NCBI RefSeq assembly: GCF_037042905.1 | Contig: NC_087258.1 | Coordinates: 9,712,501 to 9,776,500, forward strand | Source: Lytechinus pictus | Taxonomy: Eukaryota; Echinodermata; Echinoidea; Temnopleuroida; Toxopneustidae | Length of the DNA: 64,000 nucleotides | Reading direction: 5' to 3' | In this document: positions 35,761 through 49,000 of the stretch, in pieces | Layout of the letters: every line of letters begins with the position of its first letter | How positions within the stretch are numbered: position 1 is the stretch's first letter | Made by a program: the position numbers and the translations under genes | Notes under the pieces: generated by a model | What the model was told of the DNA's origin: nothing | What the model saw: the letters and a program-made list of their open reading frames with translations, nothing else | The model's database searches: none

Positions 35761-37370
35761 TCCCTTCTCTCGGCCTAGCCCTAGGAAGATTTTTTATGTT
35801 TCAAAATATGCAAAAGTACTAACTGTTATAATAATCCCATGTATATCTGGTAAATCTCATTAGATTTGTTTTGAGTCAATTAACACCACAGTTTCTCAGG
35901 CTAATTCAACAATTTAGAAAATAGTGACTACATTCTCATGCAAAGTAGTCACAAAATCTCAAACCTTTACAAAATTGAAAAAATAGAAATAAATTGGTAC
36001 TCGGGTATTCGGTGCTCTCACACGCGAACAAGACGGGACCTGCTTGAATTTCGCGAAAAAAACATCTAGGTAAAGGTCAAACATAAAATTATACATGTAT
36101 CTATTAGAACTTGCTGAACATAAAGTTGGTAGGTCTCGGTAAAACAATAGGGCCTAATGTGTTAAGTTGTTACCAAAAAAAATTGCTGCTTTAAGCTGAC
36201 TAATGTAGACTATGAAATAACATCAAATTTTGAAGTTGCAAGTGCACGAAACTTTTTGCAGTCAGTGAAATTCTCCTGAAAATTATTAGCTGACTCCCTT
36301 GAATTTTAGGTGCCGGGTAAAAATGGCAGAGGTAAAAATGGCAGAGGTAATAATGGCAAAGGTCAAAATGGCAGAGGTAAAAATGGCAGAGGTAAAAATG
36401 GCAGAGGTAATAATGGCAGAGGTAATAATGGCAGAAGTAAAAATGGCAGAGGTAAAAATGGCAGAGGTAATAATGGCAGAGGTAAAAATGGCAGAGGTAA
36501 AAATGGCAGAGGTAATAATGGCAGAGGTGAAAATGACAAGTGTTAAAAATGACTGAGGTAAAGATCATGACATACTACATCAACAAGGAAAAGACAGAGC
36601 CTTTCCAGTTAATATCAGTCATATTATTGGCCTTGAATGGACTGCTATCGACAAAATGAGTATTATGAACTGATGAGATATTATTTGTATATTTTTGTTT
36701 TCATTTTAGGTCTATACTTTATCGTTGATATGATTAAACTCAAACATTTTCATGCCAAAATGATTTCAATTAGTGAGTGATGAAAGGATTTATCTTGGCC
36801 AGTTCGTATATTAGAACAGCACTTTATCACATACATACCAATCGAAATGTAATGTGAACACCACACTGAAATAGACGAGTTCGGGATTTCTATGAACGAC
36901 TTGCATAACCTGGATAACAGAAAAATAACAAAACGTTCTGTAATAAAAGTAATTTTTCATATTTCAACATCATAATGGATCCAAATAGATATTGATATGA
37001 TACGTATATAGTTTAATGTAAATGATATAATAATAGCAACTAGAGTTCTTTTTTTTCAGAGTAATACCTCATTGCAGCTAGTCCAAGTGGATATCAGGTT
37101 CCTTAACTAGTTTCTATGGTAACGGTTACCTCATGAATTTGAAATGTGTAGGGAATCAGGGATTTAAATTTATAGGCGTTTCTTAGGTACCGTTCTATCG
37201 ACCCCTGTTTTGAAGGGGAAATTCACCATGACAAATGGTTTACTGTGAAAATAGCAGAAAAAACACATTGGTAAAGGTTTGCGGAAAACCCATCAAAGAT
37301 TAAGAAAGTTATTAGAAGTTTGAGTTTTGATCTATGACGTCATATACTAGTAACTATCCCGTATCTTACG

Positions 37371-38075
37371 CCCGGGGGGGGGGGGCAGTCAAATGTATTG
37401 CTGTACACACACGTGGCCAAATTATTTCCAAACACCCCCTAAACAAGTTTTTCTCTGTGTGCAAAATAACCATCTAGACAAGTTTTTCGCGGGCTTTAAT
37501 TACACATTTTGGCCCCTAAACAAGTTGTCGCCAGAATATGACCACGGGGAAAAAGCTTAAAGGGAAAAACCATACCCTAAACACGTTTGGCTAGTCTTAA
37601 AAAAAAGCTTTGAAAAAAAATATACCCTAAATACGTTTGACCCTGCGATTGACCATTGACCAGTCTTTCAAAACTATCCCCTTTTTTATTTTAAATCGGT
37701 GTTTTTGATACCTTAAAGAGTGCACGCGCGGCCCACGTCCAAAACTGTAATACATATAATTATGTACGCATATCAGAATAAGTCTACTATACTTTTTTCA
37801 TTTCCAAGGGGGATCCACACTTTACAAGCTTTGCTTTTTAGTGGATCCCCCTCATTTCCATTTATGCTCTATATTATACTGTTTTTTCTGTTTTGTTTTT
37901 TTTACGAAGTAAGAATGCCCTTCTGTAAAATTGTACTTGATTTGTATTACTTTATATTACTTTGTATTATGTTTTCTGAATGGAAATGAAATAAAAGAAT
38001 TGAACTGAAAAAACACCCCTTTAAACGCGTTTTTGGTCACGCGTGTGTACAGCAATATATTTGACTGCCCCCGGG
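37371..38075. mobile_element. 705-bp TIR element nested in the foldback element
   Basis: Left end CCCGGGGG...GCAGTCAAATGTATTGCTGTACACAC-like and right end inverted (gtgtgtacagcaatatattt + gactgcccccggg) give about 40 bp TIRs. After the left TIR, diverged 'ccctaaacaagttttt' phrases repeat. A truncated retrotransposon tail occupies the right half. No transposase is present. Confidence 0.7.
37800..38010 (+). mobile_element. 3' tail of a truncated non-LTR retrotransposon
   Basis: A hairpin of gggggatccac...gtggatcccccc (37809-37853) with the loop ctttacaagctttgctttt is followed by T-rich sequence, 'gaatggaaatgaaataaaag' and 'aattgaactgaa'. Such a hairpin plus a short tail repeat is typical of CR1/L2-type 3' ends. 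There is no coding sequence. Confidence 0.5.
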
Positions 38076-38726
38076 ATAGATCTTATGCACCAAAATGTTT
38101 ACTTTTCAATCTTTTAATCAGTGGTTCATGATTGCTAATAAAAATTATTTCAGGAGTGGATGTAAAATTATTTGTATGTTAATATACTTAAGGTACAATT
38201 AAAACCATTTTCATTTTTTTTTAAATAGCAGTTCATTGATATTTTTATTACACCATAATTTCATATGGGGAAAACTGCTGGCAAATGACGTCCCCATTAA
38301 CGTAAAGTTTTAGTAGCTTTTTAAATCTTTGAAGGATTCCCTTAAACCCTCACCAACATCATTTTAATAAACTTTATGTCAAATTTGAATATAGAAGAGC
38401 GATTTGACATGAGAAGGTCGTGCATGTAAGTCCAGGAAAAAAATAAGAAATACCAACTCAAGTGTTATCATTTTTACCTCAGCCATTTTTACTTCTGCCA
38501 TTATTACTGCTGCTATTCATTCCTCTGCCATTTTTACCATTGCCATTTTTACCTCTGTCATTTTTACCTCTGCCATTTTTACCTCTGCCATCTGTACCTC
38601 TGCCATCTTTACCTCTGCCATCTTTACCTCTGCCATTTTTACCTCTGCCATTTTTACCTCTGCCATTTTTACCTTTGCCAGCATTTTTACCTCTGCCATT
38701 TTTACACCGAGCCGAATTTTAGGTGC

Positions 38727-40285
38727 ATAAGACTTTTAAATATATTTTGATCCCCATGGATACCAAGAAATTGATAGCATAAAAGGAGAATACGAGATAC
38801 ATGAAATTATCAGTTGTTAATATAACATGAGACTCATGTTTTGCTTTTGATTTCTTGTGAACGAAATTAAATTTTGTTTCACGTTCACACGTCTTCAATA
38901 CTAGCTTAAGTAAATATGTATATAACACCAACTGTTTCTAAATGTTATCTGAACAAGAACAAATTCCGATTGGTCCCTTTTGTTCAACAAGAATTAGGCA
39001 TTGAAGACACTTTTTAACTGCTTTAACGGTTTGATTCCATGAAAGTCACCCTTGTCACTTAAAATTAAATTCGACCGACTTATATAATTATGATGAACAA
39101 AGTTTTAAGTTGAAACAGATAGGGATCCATACTTTCATTGCTTTTGTTATACTTTATTCGTTCAAAAAGGTCCTTTATTCACAATGAGATCGTTAATGTG
39201 TATTCCAACGCTAATTATTTTCTTTTCCTTATAAAACGGCAGGTAAAAAGTGAGGTATTAACCCCCTAATTAGCTTGTGATTGCAGAAGATAATATACGT
39301 AACTATTCCCCCAAAGAAGCATGTTAACAACATACTAGAACAATTAACACTTTTCTTATCAGTGTATAATCTTACCGAATACGGTATTAGTGTCCTTATT
39401 TAAGAGGAAGTGCTTTTTTCCGTATCCCCCTGTGGCCCGGCCATGCAGTAGCCCCCCCCCCCCAGGCCTACAAGATGCTGGTTGCATCATGGTCCATTGT
39501 TGCATCGCCACGTTGTGTTTAAAGAACCACCTGGTTTGGTGCTGTTTTGGGGATAAGTGGTTTTATTCCTTTTATTTGGACTGCAAGCATCATTCTGCAC
39601 GAAAGAAATAAAAGTAAGGCTCCACATGCACATAGAAATGCAGTGCATTTATCGTCAGTTATCTTGAAGCAGCAGTTCAACCTCAACACAGATAAAAAGA
39701 GGAACTGCTTTTTAATTTTATTTTTTATTGAGAGTATTAAAATGAGGGCCTGTGACAGAGGGCCAATCTACCCTCCACGAATCGGCCTTGGGTTTGTTCT
39801 TTTGAAGACACCGTAGGTAATGATTTCTTATTTTTGTTCCGTACCCGTACCCTTTGCGTATATTCACTGCACTTTTTATTGGTCGCTCAAATTCGTGCGC
39901 TTGTGTTCTTTCCCAAACAACATCTTTTGGTAAGGTAGTTTCTTTTGTTTTAATTTTCCATATTTGTGACTGTGTATGGGACAAGAAAATTTAAGGTCAT
40001 GCCATTTTGGCCTTTTAGTTTTAGTTATACATTTGATAAGATCTGATTGGGATTTTTCTGTAGTTAAAGTAGCTTTTGTTTAAGTTTTGTTGGAGTCGAT
40101 GTGTCGGTGCTTGGGTTGAGGCTTGTGTGCCGTTGGCTTTGCGTGCCGTGCTGAATCATTGTGAATGAGAATGAATCAGCTGGAAATTGGAATTGAGACT
40201 TGACTCGCATGACTCCACTGAGTAGTGTCTAGTGAGTGTATTGTGTAGTAGTGAGTCACTGAGTGTGTTGATATTTGACTCTATG
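38727..40285. other. Intergenic, no gene recognised
   Basis: No exon with convincing splice sites. It holds ordinary AT-rich sequence, a short poly-C run near 39453, and gtgtc/gtgag-rich sequence near 40090-40280. A noncoding first exon of the downstream DDI gene could be here or further right but cannot be singled out. Confidence 0.35.
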
Positions 40286-40289
40286 TTCG

Positions 40290-41231
40290 TGGGGTGGTAT
40301 TCTGAAAATTCTCTTAACTTTTCTTGTAAGTATTCTTGTATTAACTCGGCAAGATAACATTAACAATATTCAATAACACTTAACAGCTCACTTATGGCGT
40401 TATGCTAAAATTCTCTTAAAATTCGGTATTCTGAAAATTGTCTTATCGCTGTAAATTGTACAAACTTTTTTTAAATATTTTAACAAATCCTTCACAAATT
40501 TGTGTTAAATATTCTAAAGATTCTTAACCTACTGTAGAAGAAAATATCACAAAAAAACTCACTAAGTCTAAGATGAAAATCCCGATATTAGAAGGGGTCC
40601 TAAAGCTACGCACTCAATTTATCATGCAAAAAAAAAGTTTTTCCTGTGCCTAAATTTCTAAATAATGTTCATATTCTTATAGTAAATTTGAAATCAAAGT
40701 GAATATAACTCCAAACAGTTGCTGGTTTTCTCTGTATTAAGTGATTTATTGCAGCCTCTGTAGAAAACACTTATTAATATTAGGAATCGTTCGTCACTCT
40801 GCAATCACAGCTCCATACACAGAGTGCGCATTTTGCTATGAAATTGCATGCGCATTGGAGTGGTTATATCATAACCTTGTTCATTGAATGAGTGGTGGTG
40901 CGTAGCTTTAGGACCCCCTACCATAATCATGGTAATGTAAGTAAAGTCAGGACGTCCCCTGTTTTTATCTCTGACATGCCCAATCAACCAATTATTAATT
41001 TTTATTAATAATAATATACTTAGGCCAACCAGTAGAAGTGTCTTCTAGAAAACAAAGCATGATTGTTGATATGGCGTAATTTTCCTTGTGCCCCTGACGG
41101 CGACGCTTACATGTATGCTTGTGCGCTCAGCTAAAAAAAAAAATTGCTAAGAATTTTCAGAATACGGATTTTATTGTAACTCTGAAGATACAAGAATATT
41201 TCTCCTAAGACAATTTTCAGAATACAGCCCC
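40290..41231. mobile_element. About 940-bp element with 'GTATTCTGAAAATT' inverted ends
   Basis: Left ggtattctgaaaattctctt and right aagacaattttcagaatac + agcccc are inverted. An additional internal pair ('gctaagaattttcagaatacgg') gives a nested inverted structure. The interior has repeated 'ttcttgtaagtattc' words. No ORF of note. Confidence 0.5.
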
Positions 41232-43019
41232 AGATTAGGTTGACTTAATCATGGAAAAAGATGAATGAGAACTGAGCAGGAGAGAAATAGTGCAGGGAAA
41301 AGGAGAAGACATGATGCATTGAATGAGATGAGAATTACATGGAGATTATTAGACTTGTCAATGTGTGAATGTCAGTCACTAGGTAAGGAAAAAGAAGAAT
41401 GCGGATTAAAATAAAAAGAAAAAAAAATTAAGTGGGCAGCTGGCAGAAAAGGAAAAGGTCTAATCATGTTAAGACAAGCAATAGTCAATACAGAGTATAC
41501 TATAACTGTCTAACCCACAGAAGAAGAAGGAGAGGAGAGGGCAGAACAGAAAACGAGGGTTTAGAAATGGACAAAAGAAAAAATGTGGTATGAGAAAAGG
41601 AATATTATTGGGTCTCAAGAATAACAGGGAGATAATATTAAGGAAAAATAAAGGAATAGGCTGGAGAAGGGAAGGAGTGGAAGACTAAGCCTTAATGCCA
41701 GTGCGGGAAATGAAACCAAAACGCAAGGAGAGAATCAAACTGAATCTGAGAAGAAAGAATAAAATTAAGGTTCAGTACCAAAGTACAGTGTAATTTGATC
41801 AAAATCAGTTCAGAGAATAAGCATTATGGAAGTTTTCAAGGGGATCCTCAAATTGATGAACATTCTTCTAAATTGCTAATTTTGTGGATAACTCTCCATT
41901 TTTGTACATTTTTTTTCTGATTTTCCCCATTTTCTTCCAAATCACATCCATGCAACTTGTGAGGAAAAGCATACTGTATAATTCACACCACATATGTTCA
42001 GGTTAGGCGAAGATAATCAGAAATGTAGTAAAATAAAGGGGAAAATTTGTGTATAAAATTTGCCATTTTGAAGTGCTCATGTTTACCAATTTCAGGATCC
42101 TTTTGGAGAGTTACAAGACTTTTCAAACTTTTATAACTCTTATTTTATAACTGATTTTGATGAACTTGTTTAAAAAGTTTCCTCTCATTTTACTCTTTCC
42201 AATACAATCAATTCTCTCTTTGTGTCTTGGTTTCCCTTAATGGATCTTCCGACCATTACTGGTCCATGGCACAGTCATAATGAAATGGGTACAAGTGCCT
42301 TGGCTCTTCCGATATATCCTGACTTGCTTTTTGATTTTGAATTTTGGGCCCTGTTGTATCAAAGTTAATATCACAATAACTTTCTATGACTATGTAATTG
42401 TAACCTCCATGAAATCCTTGAGATTTTAGATTTGGCCACTAATCAATGCTACCATGGCATTTTGTATTTTGCATTTATTTACTTTCCGTTCACAAAAAGT
42501 AACAGAACATTGCAAATTCAAATATGTCACAAAGTATTGCAATCATAAGAATTCATAACAAATTAGAAGATAAACTGATATTTTATCTGATTTTGTCTAA
42601 GATAAGTAAAAAACAATGCAGAAGTTATTTACACAGGTTGTAGTTAGCAATGGATAGCAAAGTTGACACAATTGTAACTGGGCAATTTCATAAAATATAA
42701 ACGTCTGACCCCCTTTATGTGGGACTTCATGAAATTTTCTGTCTCTGATTTCTTGTTCTTTTGACAGTTTGTAATGTTCTCAAAGGACCATGACTTGGTC
42801 AGTTTATTAACTTGAAGTGAAGTAAGACTTGAGAAAAATGGTGGCCAGACATACAAAAATGTTGATCATTTTATGGAATTGCCCAACTTTGATCCAACAG
42901 TGCCTAAGGCATTATTACAAACTGTCTTTCAAACAAAAGTGAAAAGGCAAATTATTATAAGTTTATTGTGTTTATATATTTTTTTTTACATGTTGCAGTG
43001 ACATGTACATGTATTTTTC
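41232..43019. other. Intergenic or DDI 5' UTR intron, no gene recognised
   Basis: A purine-rich AGGAAAAG stretch at 41260-41760 is followed by ordinary AT-rich sequence. The acceptor-like tttcttgttcacag ending at 43028 suggests a noncoding DDI exon somewhere upstream, so part of this may be intron. Confidence 0.35.
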
Positions 43020-43079
43020 TTGTTCACAGACTTTCATCCTAGTTCCAACGATTATTTTAGTAAAAAAAACCCAACAAAA

Positions 43080-46000
43080 ATGAAGGTTAGTGTTGCCAAC
43101 TTGGATAACGCCCTCATAAGTCTGGAGGTGAGTCCGGAGATTGAGTTGGAGAACTTCAAAGTCTTGGTGGAGATGGAGTTAGGGCTGTCGGCAAGCGAGT
43201 GTGTCATCCTCTTCAACGGAAGACCCATGCTGGACATGAAGAAGACTCTGAGTGCTTACGGCGTATCCGACGGTGAAGTCCTCCTCCTCCAGCCGTTGCC
43301 GACGATGCCGCCGCAGAATCCGCAATCACAACAAGGCAAGACATCCTCACTTTTTGTTATGGTTCATAAATTCTTATTTGAAATGTTCTATCCACCCCAA
43401 ATATATTTTCCCTGGGTTTTATTTGTACTGTTTCAGATGATTCAAATTATGAGCTTTAGATGTTGCAGAATCAACACTTGCTCTTTTTTTAATCGTATCT
43501 AATGATTTTTTTTTTCTTCAAATTAATGAAATTTTACTAATGACCGAAAGATATCTACTCTTTTTTGGAGGGTCTAAAGAATTATGAGGAATCAACTCAT
43601 TTGCAAATGGACTGGTCATGAAAAATGTTTGTCAATAAGTTTTCATGTGGAACTCAACTCAGTTTTAATCACCCAAACGTAACCCTTTATAATGTCTGTA
43701 ATTTTCAATTAACACATGGAATACCAGATATCTTTGTTTATTAATTTTCAGTGGTAAATTGATATATATTTTTAAAATCTAGTGGGTGGTAAACTTCAAG
43801 TCCAAAAATAAGTGATGGAAAAATTTAGTTTCTACCGTTCAATTTGAAAGATAAATTTTACTTTTGGTAATTGGTTTCAATTAAAAAAAAGATCTCTCAT
43901 ATTAATTGTGAAAAAAAGTTTATAATGAAGAATGGGTGTTTTATGTTAAACTAAGTAATCAAAACCATTGCATTACTCATTAGTTCAGAGAGTTACATAG
44001 TTTTCACTTCACATAGAGGTGTAGATATTGGACATCTTAATATTAAATGAACAGCCTATGAAACCATTTCAGTTGGTTTTTGTCTCACCTGCATAGCAGA
44101 GTGAGACTATAGGCGCCGCTTTTCCGACGGCGACGGCGGCGTCAACACCAAATCTTAACCTGAGGTTAAGTTTTTGAAATGACAGCATAACTTAGAAAGT
44201 ATATGGACCTAGTTCATGAAACTTGGCCATAAGGTTAATCAAGTATCACTGAACATCCTGCCTGAGTTTCATGTCACATGACCAAGGTCAAAAGTCATTT
44301 AGGGTCAATGAACTTAGACCATGTTGGGGGAATCAACATCAAAATCTTAACCTAAGGTTAAGTTTTTGAAATGTCATCATAACTTAGAAAATATATGGAC
44401 CTAGTTCATGAAACTTATACATAAGGTTAATCAAGTATCACTGAACATCCTGCATGAGTTTCACATCACATGACCAAGGTCAAAGGTCATTTAGCGTCAA
44501 TGAACTTTGGCCGAATTGGGGGTATCTGTTGAATTACCATCATAACTTTGAAAGTTTATGGATCTGATTCATGAAACTTAGACATAATAGTAATCAAGTA
44601 TTACTGAACATCCTGTGCAAGTTTCAGGTCACATGATCAAGGTCAAAGGTCATTTAGGGTCAATGAACTTTGGCCAAATTGGGGTATTTGTTGAATTACA
44701 GCCATAAATTTGAAAGTGTGTTGGTCTAGTTCATAAAACTTGGACATAATAGTAATCAAGTATCACTGAACATCCTGTGCGAGTTTCAGGTCACATGATC
44801 AAGGTCAAAGGTCATGTAAGGTCAAAGAACTTTGGCCACGTTGGGGGTATTTGTTGAATTGCCATCATATCTCTATAAGTGTATTGGTCTAGTTCATAAA
44901 ACGTGGAAATAAGAGTAACCAAGTATCACTGAACATCTTGTGCGAGTTATAGTAGTTTTCAAAATCAGCACTGCTGCTATATTGAATCGCGTGATGCAGG
45001 TGAGACGGCCAGAGGCATTCCACTTGTTTTTTGTTGTTGTCATATTGTAAATATTGAGAACTATTCTTTTTGATGTGCCATTTTCCCATAACATTCTTCA
45101 TAAATATCCTGGAATCAGCATACAAAAAGTACACAAGGATGAGAGGAAATTTTTGCCTCCCATCCTACCATCTTGTCTTGCAGGCAAAAAAAAAATTATT
45201 TTGTATTTTCGGGGGCTACTTTTCTCAAACAACTGTCTAAATCTGCAACATTGGATGAGCTTTAACATTGCAGTGAATTGGAATGTTTAGGGGCTCTTCT
45301 TTATTTCCCAGGGCTCCTTTGAAGCAGTTTGGGGGCAAAATCCACCATCCCCCATTTAATCCCCCCCCCCTGATTGACCACAAAACATATTGAAGAATAT
45401 TTAGAAAATCAATATCCTACATAGGGTAGAATAATGATATTTGCTTTTTACTGCATATTTGCAAAAAGTAGCCCTTTAAAATTGAAAGAAATTGCCCCAA
45501 TGTGAAAAAAAGTCCTTGGGCCCGTGACACAAAGGTTAGCGATTAATCACTAATTTGAAAGAGCAACTCTGATTGGTTCCTCGTCAGTCTAATTAGAAAA
45601 GTGTGCATGCAACAATGATCTTGATAGTCCATTTCATTTAGCGATTAATAGCTAACCTTTGTGTTATGGGGCCCTGAAAAATCAAAATTATTTACTTACC
45701 TGCATGGGATGAATTTGAATGCACTTTCTTTTTATCTTCCACAAATTTTATCATTTTAATGTAAGCCTAGATATTTTGCCCTTGATATTTTCTTCTTAAA
45801 ATTTATTGTCACTTATAGTTTCCATCTTCATTTCCTCTCACAGCTCGACTTCCTGACTTCAGCAATATCAGAGTACCTGGGTCGTCTCCAAGAGGACCTA
45901 GACCAACTGGTGCTGGGCCATCCACTAGACCAGTTCCAAGACCAGGCCCCATTGAAGAGGACCCAGCTAGACTGATGGAGATGCTGAAGGCCAACCCAGC

Positions 46001-49000
46001 CGAGGTGGCTATTTTGAAAGAGAACAACCCACCTTTAGCGGAAGCCCTAAATGAAGACAATCTACGTAAGTTTAGAGAGCAGGTTCATTAGACACCTTGT
46101 CAAAAGTGAGGAATCCTGCGAGCGGTTTTTCATTACCAATCATCAAATTTCATCATCTGGAAAGCCAAAATGAAAAGACTCGTTGCACCTTTAATGTGGG
46201 ATCCCTGCTAAAAGACACAGCACAGTATTTTGACAATGTGCTTTTGGTAATTAATCGGTAAAAATAGAAATGACTACTATGTATAATGATGTAAAATTCC
46301 TACAGGGGAAGTTCACCCTGACAAAAAGTTTATTGTAAAAATGAAAAAATAAAAAGATAAAAAAATGATTAAAAAAATAAAAAATAATTAGAAATATTGC
46401 AGAAGGTTTTAGAAAAATCCATCAAAGAATAAAAAAAGTTATTAGAATTTTAATCATTTGATTTGTGACATTATACATGTATGCGAGCAGCTTTACTACA
46501 TATCGTATAGTAAGAAATGAATGAAATGTCAATTTCTCAGAATACTGAAAATGGTTTTTACTGTATTTGTTGTATAGCAATATACAAGTCATTTCACACC
46601 TGTTCCTAAACTGAAAACAAAAATAAGTCATCACGAACCATTGAAAATTTGAGATTTATGCAGTTTATATTGTATAACATATATGGGGCAGCTGCTCGTT
46701 AATGACGTCACAATGCGTACATGTAGTTAAACCACAACTTTAGAACAGAGTTTATTAAAATGAACCGGGTTCAGGAAATGGGCCTCTTTGTTCTGACAAT
46801 GGCGGGGCTCGAATTAAGAATTTAAAGGAACAAGGCCTATTTTTTAAAAGGGTACTTCAAGGAAGGGAAGGTACTGTAGTGCTCACTTTAGGGACATCCA
46901 AGACCAGTAAAAAAGGGCATCAATAGTAAAACATACTTTTCAATGGGACACATGTTTTGGATTAACACAGGGCACCAAGGCTTCAGACAAAAAGGGCGCT
47001 TATTTTGACCTTCAGTCCACAAACACTTGGAAGGACATCAAGGCCATTCTGAGGTCATCGAAGGCCATGGTCTTGGGCGGCTTTGGATTAATTCGAGCCC
47101 TGAATGGCAATGTATAGAAGTTGTAATTTTGGTAGTATAGTACTTATGTCAATATTTGCATGTGTCCTCATTTATTTTTTGCAGAAAAATTCACAGAGGT
47201 GCTTGAGAGACAGCGGAAGGAGAGAGCCGAGCGTGAAAGACAGCGGATTCTCTTACTAAATGCAGATCCGTTTGATCTCAGTGCACAAACTAAGATAGCT
47301 GAAACTATAAGGTAAGTCCCACACGTTCTCTCTGTACAGCAGTGTAAAGGCGCACTTCATCATGATTCGGAACAAGAACTTTGAGAAGCCATTAAACACG
47401 GGAGCATTTCATGAAACAAAAAGTCGGTGACTCAAAACTGATACCTGCTACAGCTGAAATCCTTGCATCTGATTGGCTCAGGACAAACCATTTTATTGCA
47501 TTAGTATCTTTCGTTTGATTTTGAAAAGTGTTTAAAGTAGGGTAATCACCAAACCCCCCCTTATATTGGCACATATTTAATTACCAACTTCTTTCCACAC
47601 TAGGAAAATTTGTGAATTTCTCACTGTGATTCATATTGTTTTCATAGGCCCGTATTCTGAAGTCAGGTTTAACTTAGACTCAGGTTTAAAGTTGTGGTTT
47701 AAGTATGGGAAGCCAAAAGTATCAAATTTTTTATTAAGTTGTATGTTTCTTATGTTTACTGTGCTCTTTCCTGATTCATCGATGGTGAAGACAATAATCT
47801 ATATATACTTCCTAGACAATTATGAATGATTTGAGAGCCAAATGAGCTGAAATATGATATCTCTACCGTTGGTGATTTATGTAACAATTGGCTGTCCATA
47901 CTTAAACCACAACGTTAAACCTGAGTTTAAGTTAAACCCGACTTCAGAATACGGGCCTCTGAATTTAACTTCTGAAGGTTTCCATGGCAAAGAAGAAGGG
48001 TGCAGTGGTTTCATGGTACACCATGTATTCTTTTGTGGTCATATGTTGGTCCTTTCTTTCTCCTGAAGATAGGAAGAACACAATTGTCGAAATGTCAAGT
48101 TTGGGTGGTCCTTTTCAGGACCAACATATGCCCACAAAAGATATAATAGTGTACTTTGGAACTACTACAGTCTTCTCTGAATTTGTTTATTTTGAAGTAT
48201 TTCACAAAGATCAGTTCAATAAATAAAGAGAACGCTGATGTTACCAATAATAATAATAATAATAATAGATGCTTATATAGCGCATAATATTCGACAGAAT
48301 CTCTATGCGCTGTACAAAAGAGGTGATTAAGTCTAATACAGGTATACTTAAAATAAAATACATAAATACTAAATGAAAAATTAACAAAACATTGTAACAT
48401 ACCGCCCCTAAACAAAATAATCTAACATGAGAACAAGTACGTTTTTAAAGATTTGAGAAAGGTTGAAGAATAAACGCTTGAAAGAATTCATTTTCTGATT
48501 TCATGAACATCATATCATTTATTTCACTCAGGCTGCAGAATGTAGAAGCCAATATGGAGACGGCCATGGAGCATGCACCAGAGAGTTTTGGCCAGGTCGT
48601 AATGCTCTACATCGATTGTACGGTCAACGGTCATCCAGTGAAAGCTTTTGTAGATTCAGGTAAGAAGATATACACGGGTATTGTGTACAGTCCCTGGGGG
48701 TGTTCCACTAATGGCTAAAATTGATAACAAATACTAAAATTGATCCCAAACACTAAAATAGGGCAAACTTGTTTTATGTCCAAGAAGAGCTTTATATATA
48801 TATATATATATATCGCTGTTTGAAACTTATTCACTGAGAAATTTGTAACATGAGTAGGTTGATTGGTGAGATTGAGTGCGTTCATGAATATAAAATGTAC
48901 TATGATCATTAATTGAGAGAACTGAGCATACGTACACAGGAGAGAACAACATGGGTGGGGTCATCAGGAGTCAAGATCGACTCGATGGCACTTAACATCA

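Larger units (their letters stand above)
36301..38726. mobile_element. TU-like foldback transposon with minisatellite arms
   Basis: The left arm 36314-36546 is about 15 tandem copies of the 15-mer GGTAAAAATGGCAGA. The right arm about 38467-38713 is the same unit inverted (TTTTTACCTCTGCCA), about 16 copies. The pair is flanked by an exact 13-bp direct repeat, GAATTTTAGGTGC, at 36301-36313 and 38714-38726, consistent with a target duplication. Long inverted arms made of 15-bp tandem repeats are the known design of sea urchin TU foldback elements (from memory). The interior lacks a recognisable transposase. Confidence 0.75.
43336..45843 (+). other. GC-AG intron 1 of DDI
   Basis: The exon 1 frame ends CAACAAG followed by gcaaga, a strong GC-type donor, and the acceptor is ctctcacag at 45843. 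Joining there gives phase 1 to phase 1 and the expected [11 protein letters not shown] after the UBL. No GT donor in the right phase was found before the frame runs into non-conserved sequence. Confidence 0.8.

Noticed and set aside
36299-36556. ORF with MAEVK repeats, and the PLPFLP or MAEVK ORFs at 38462-38722
   Set aside because: The 15-bp unit is a multiple of three, so any frame stays open. They are the arms of the foldback element and have no gene context.
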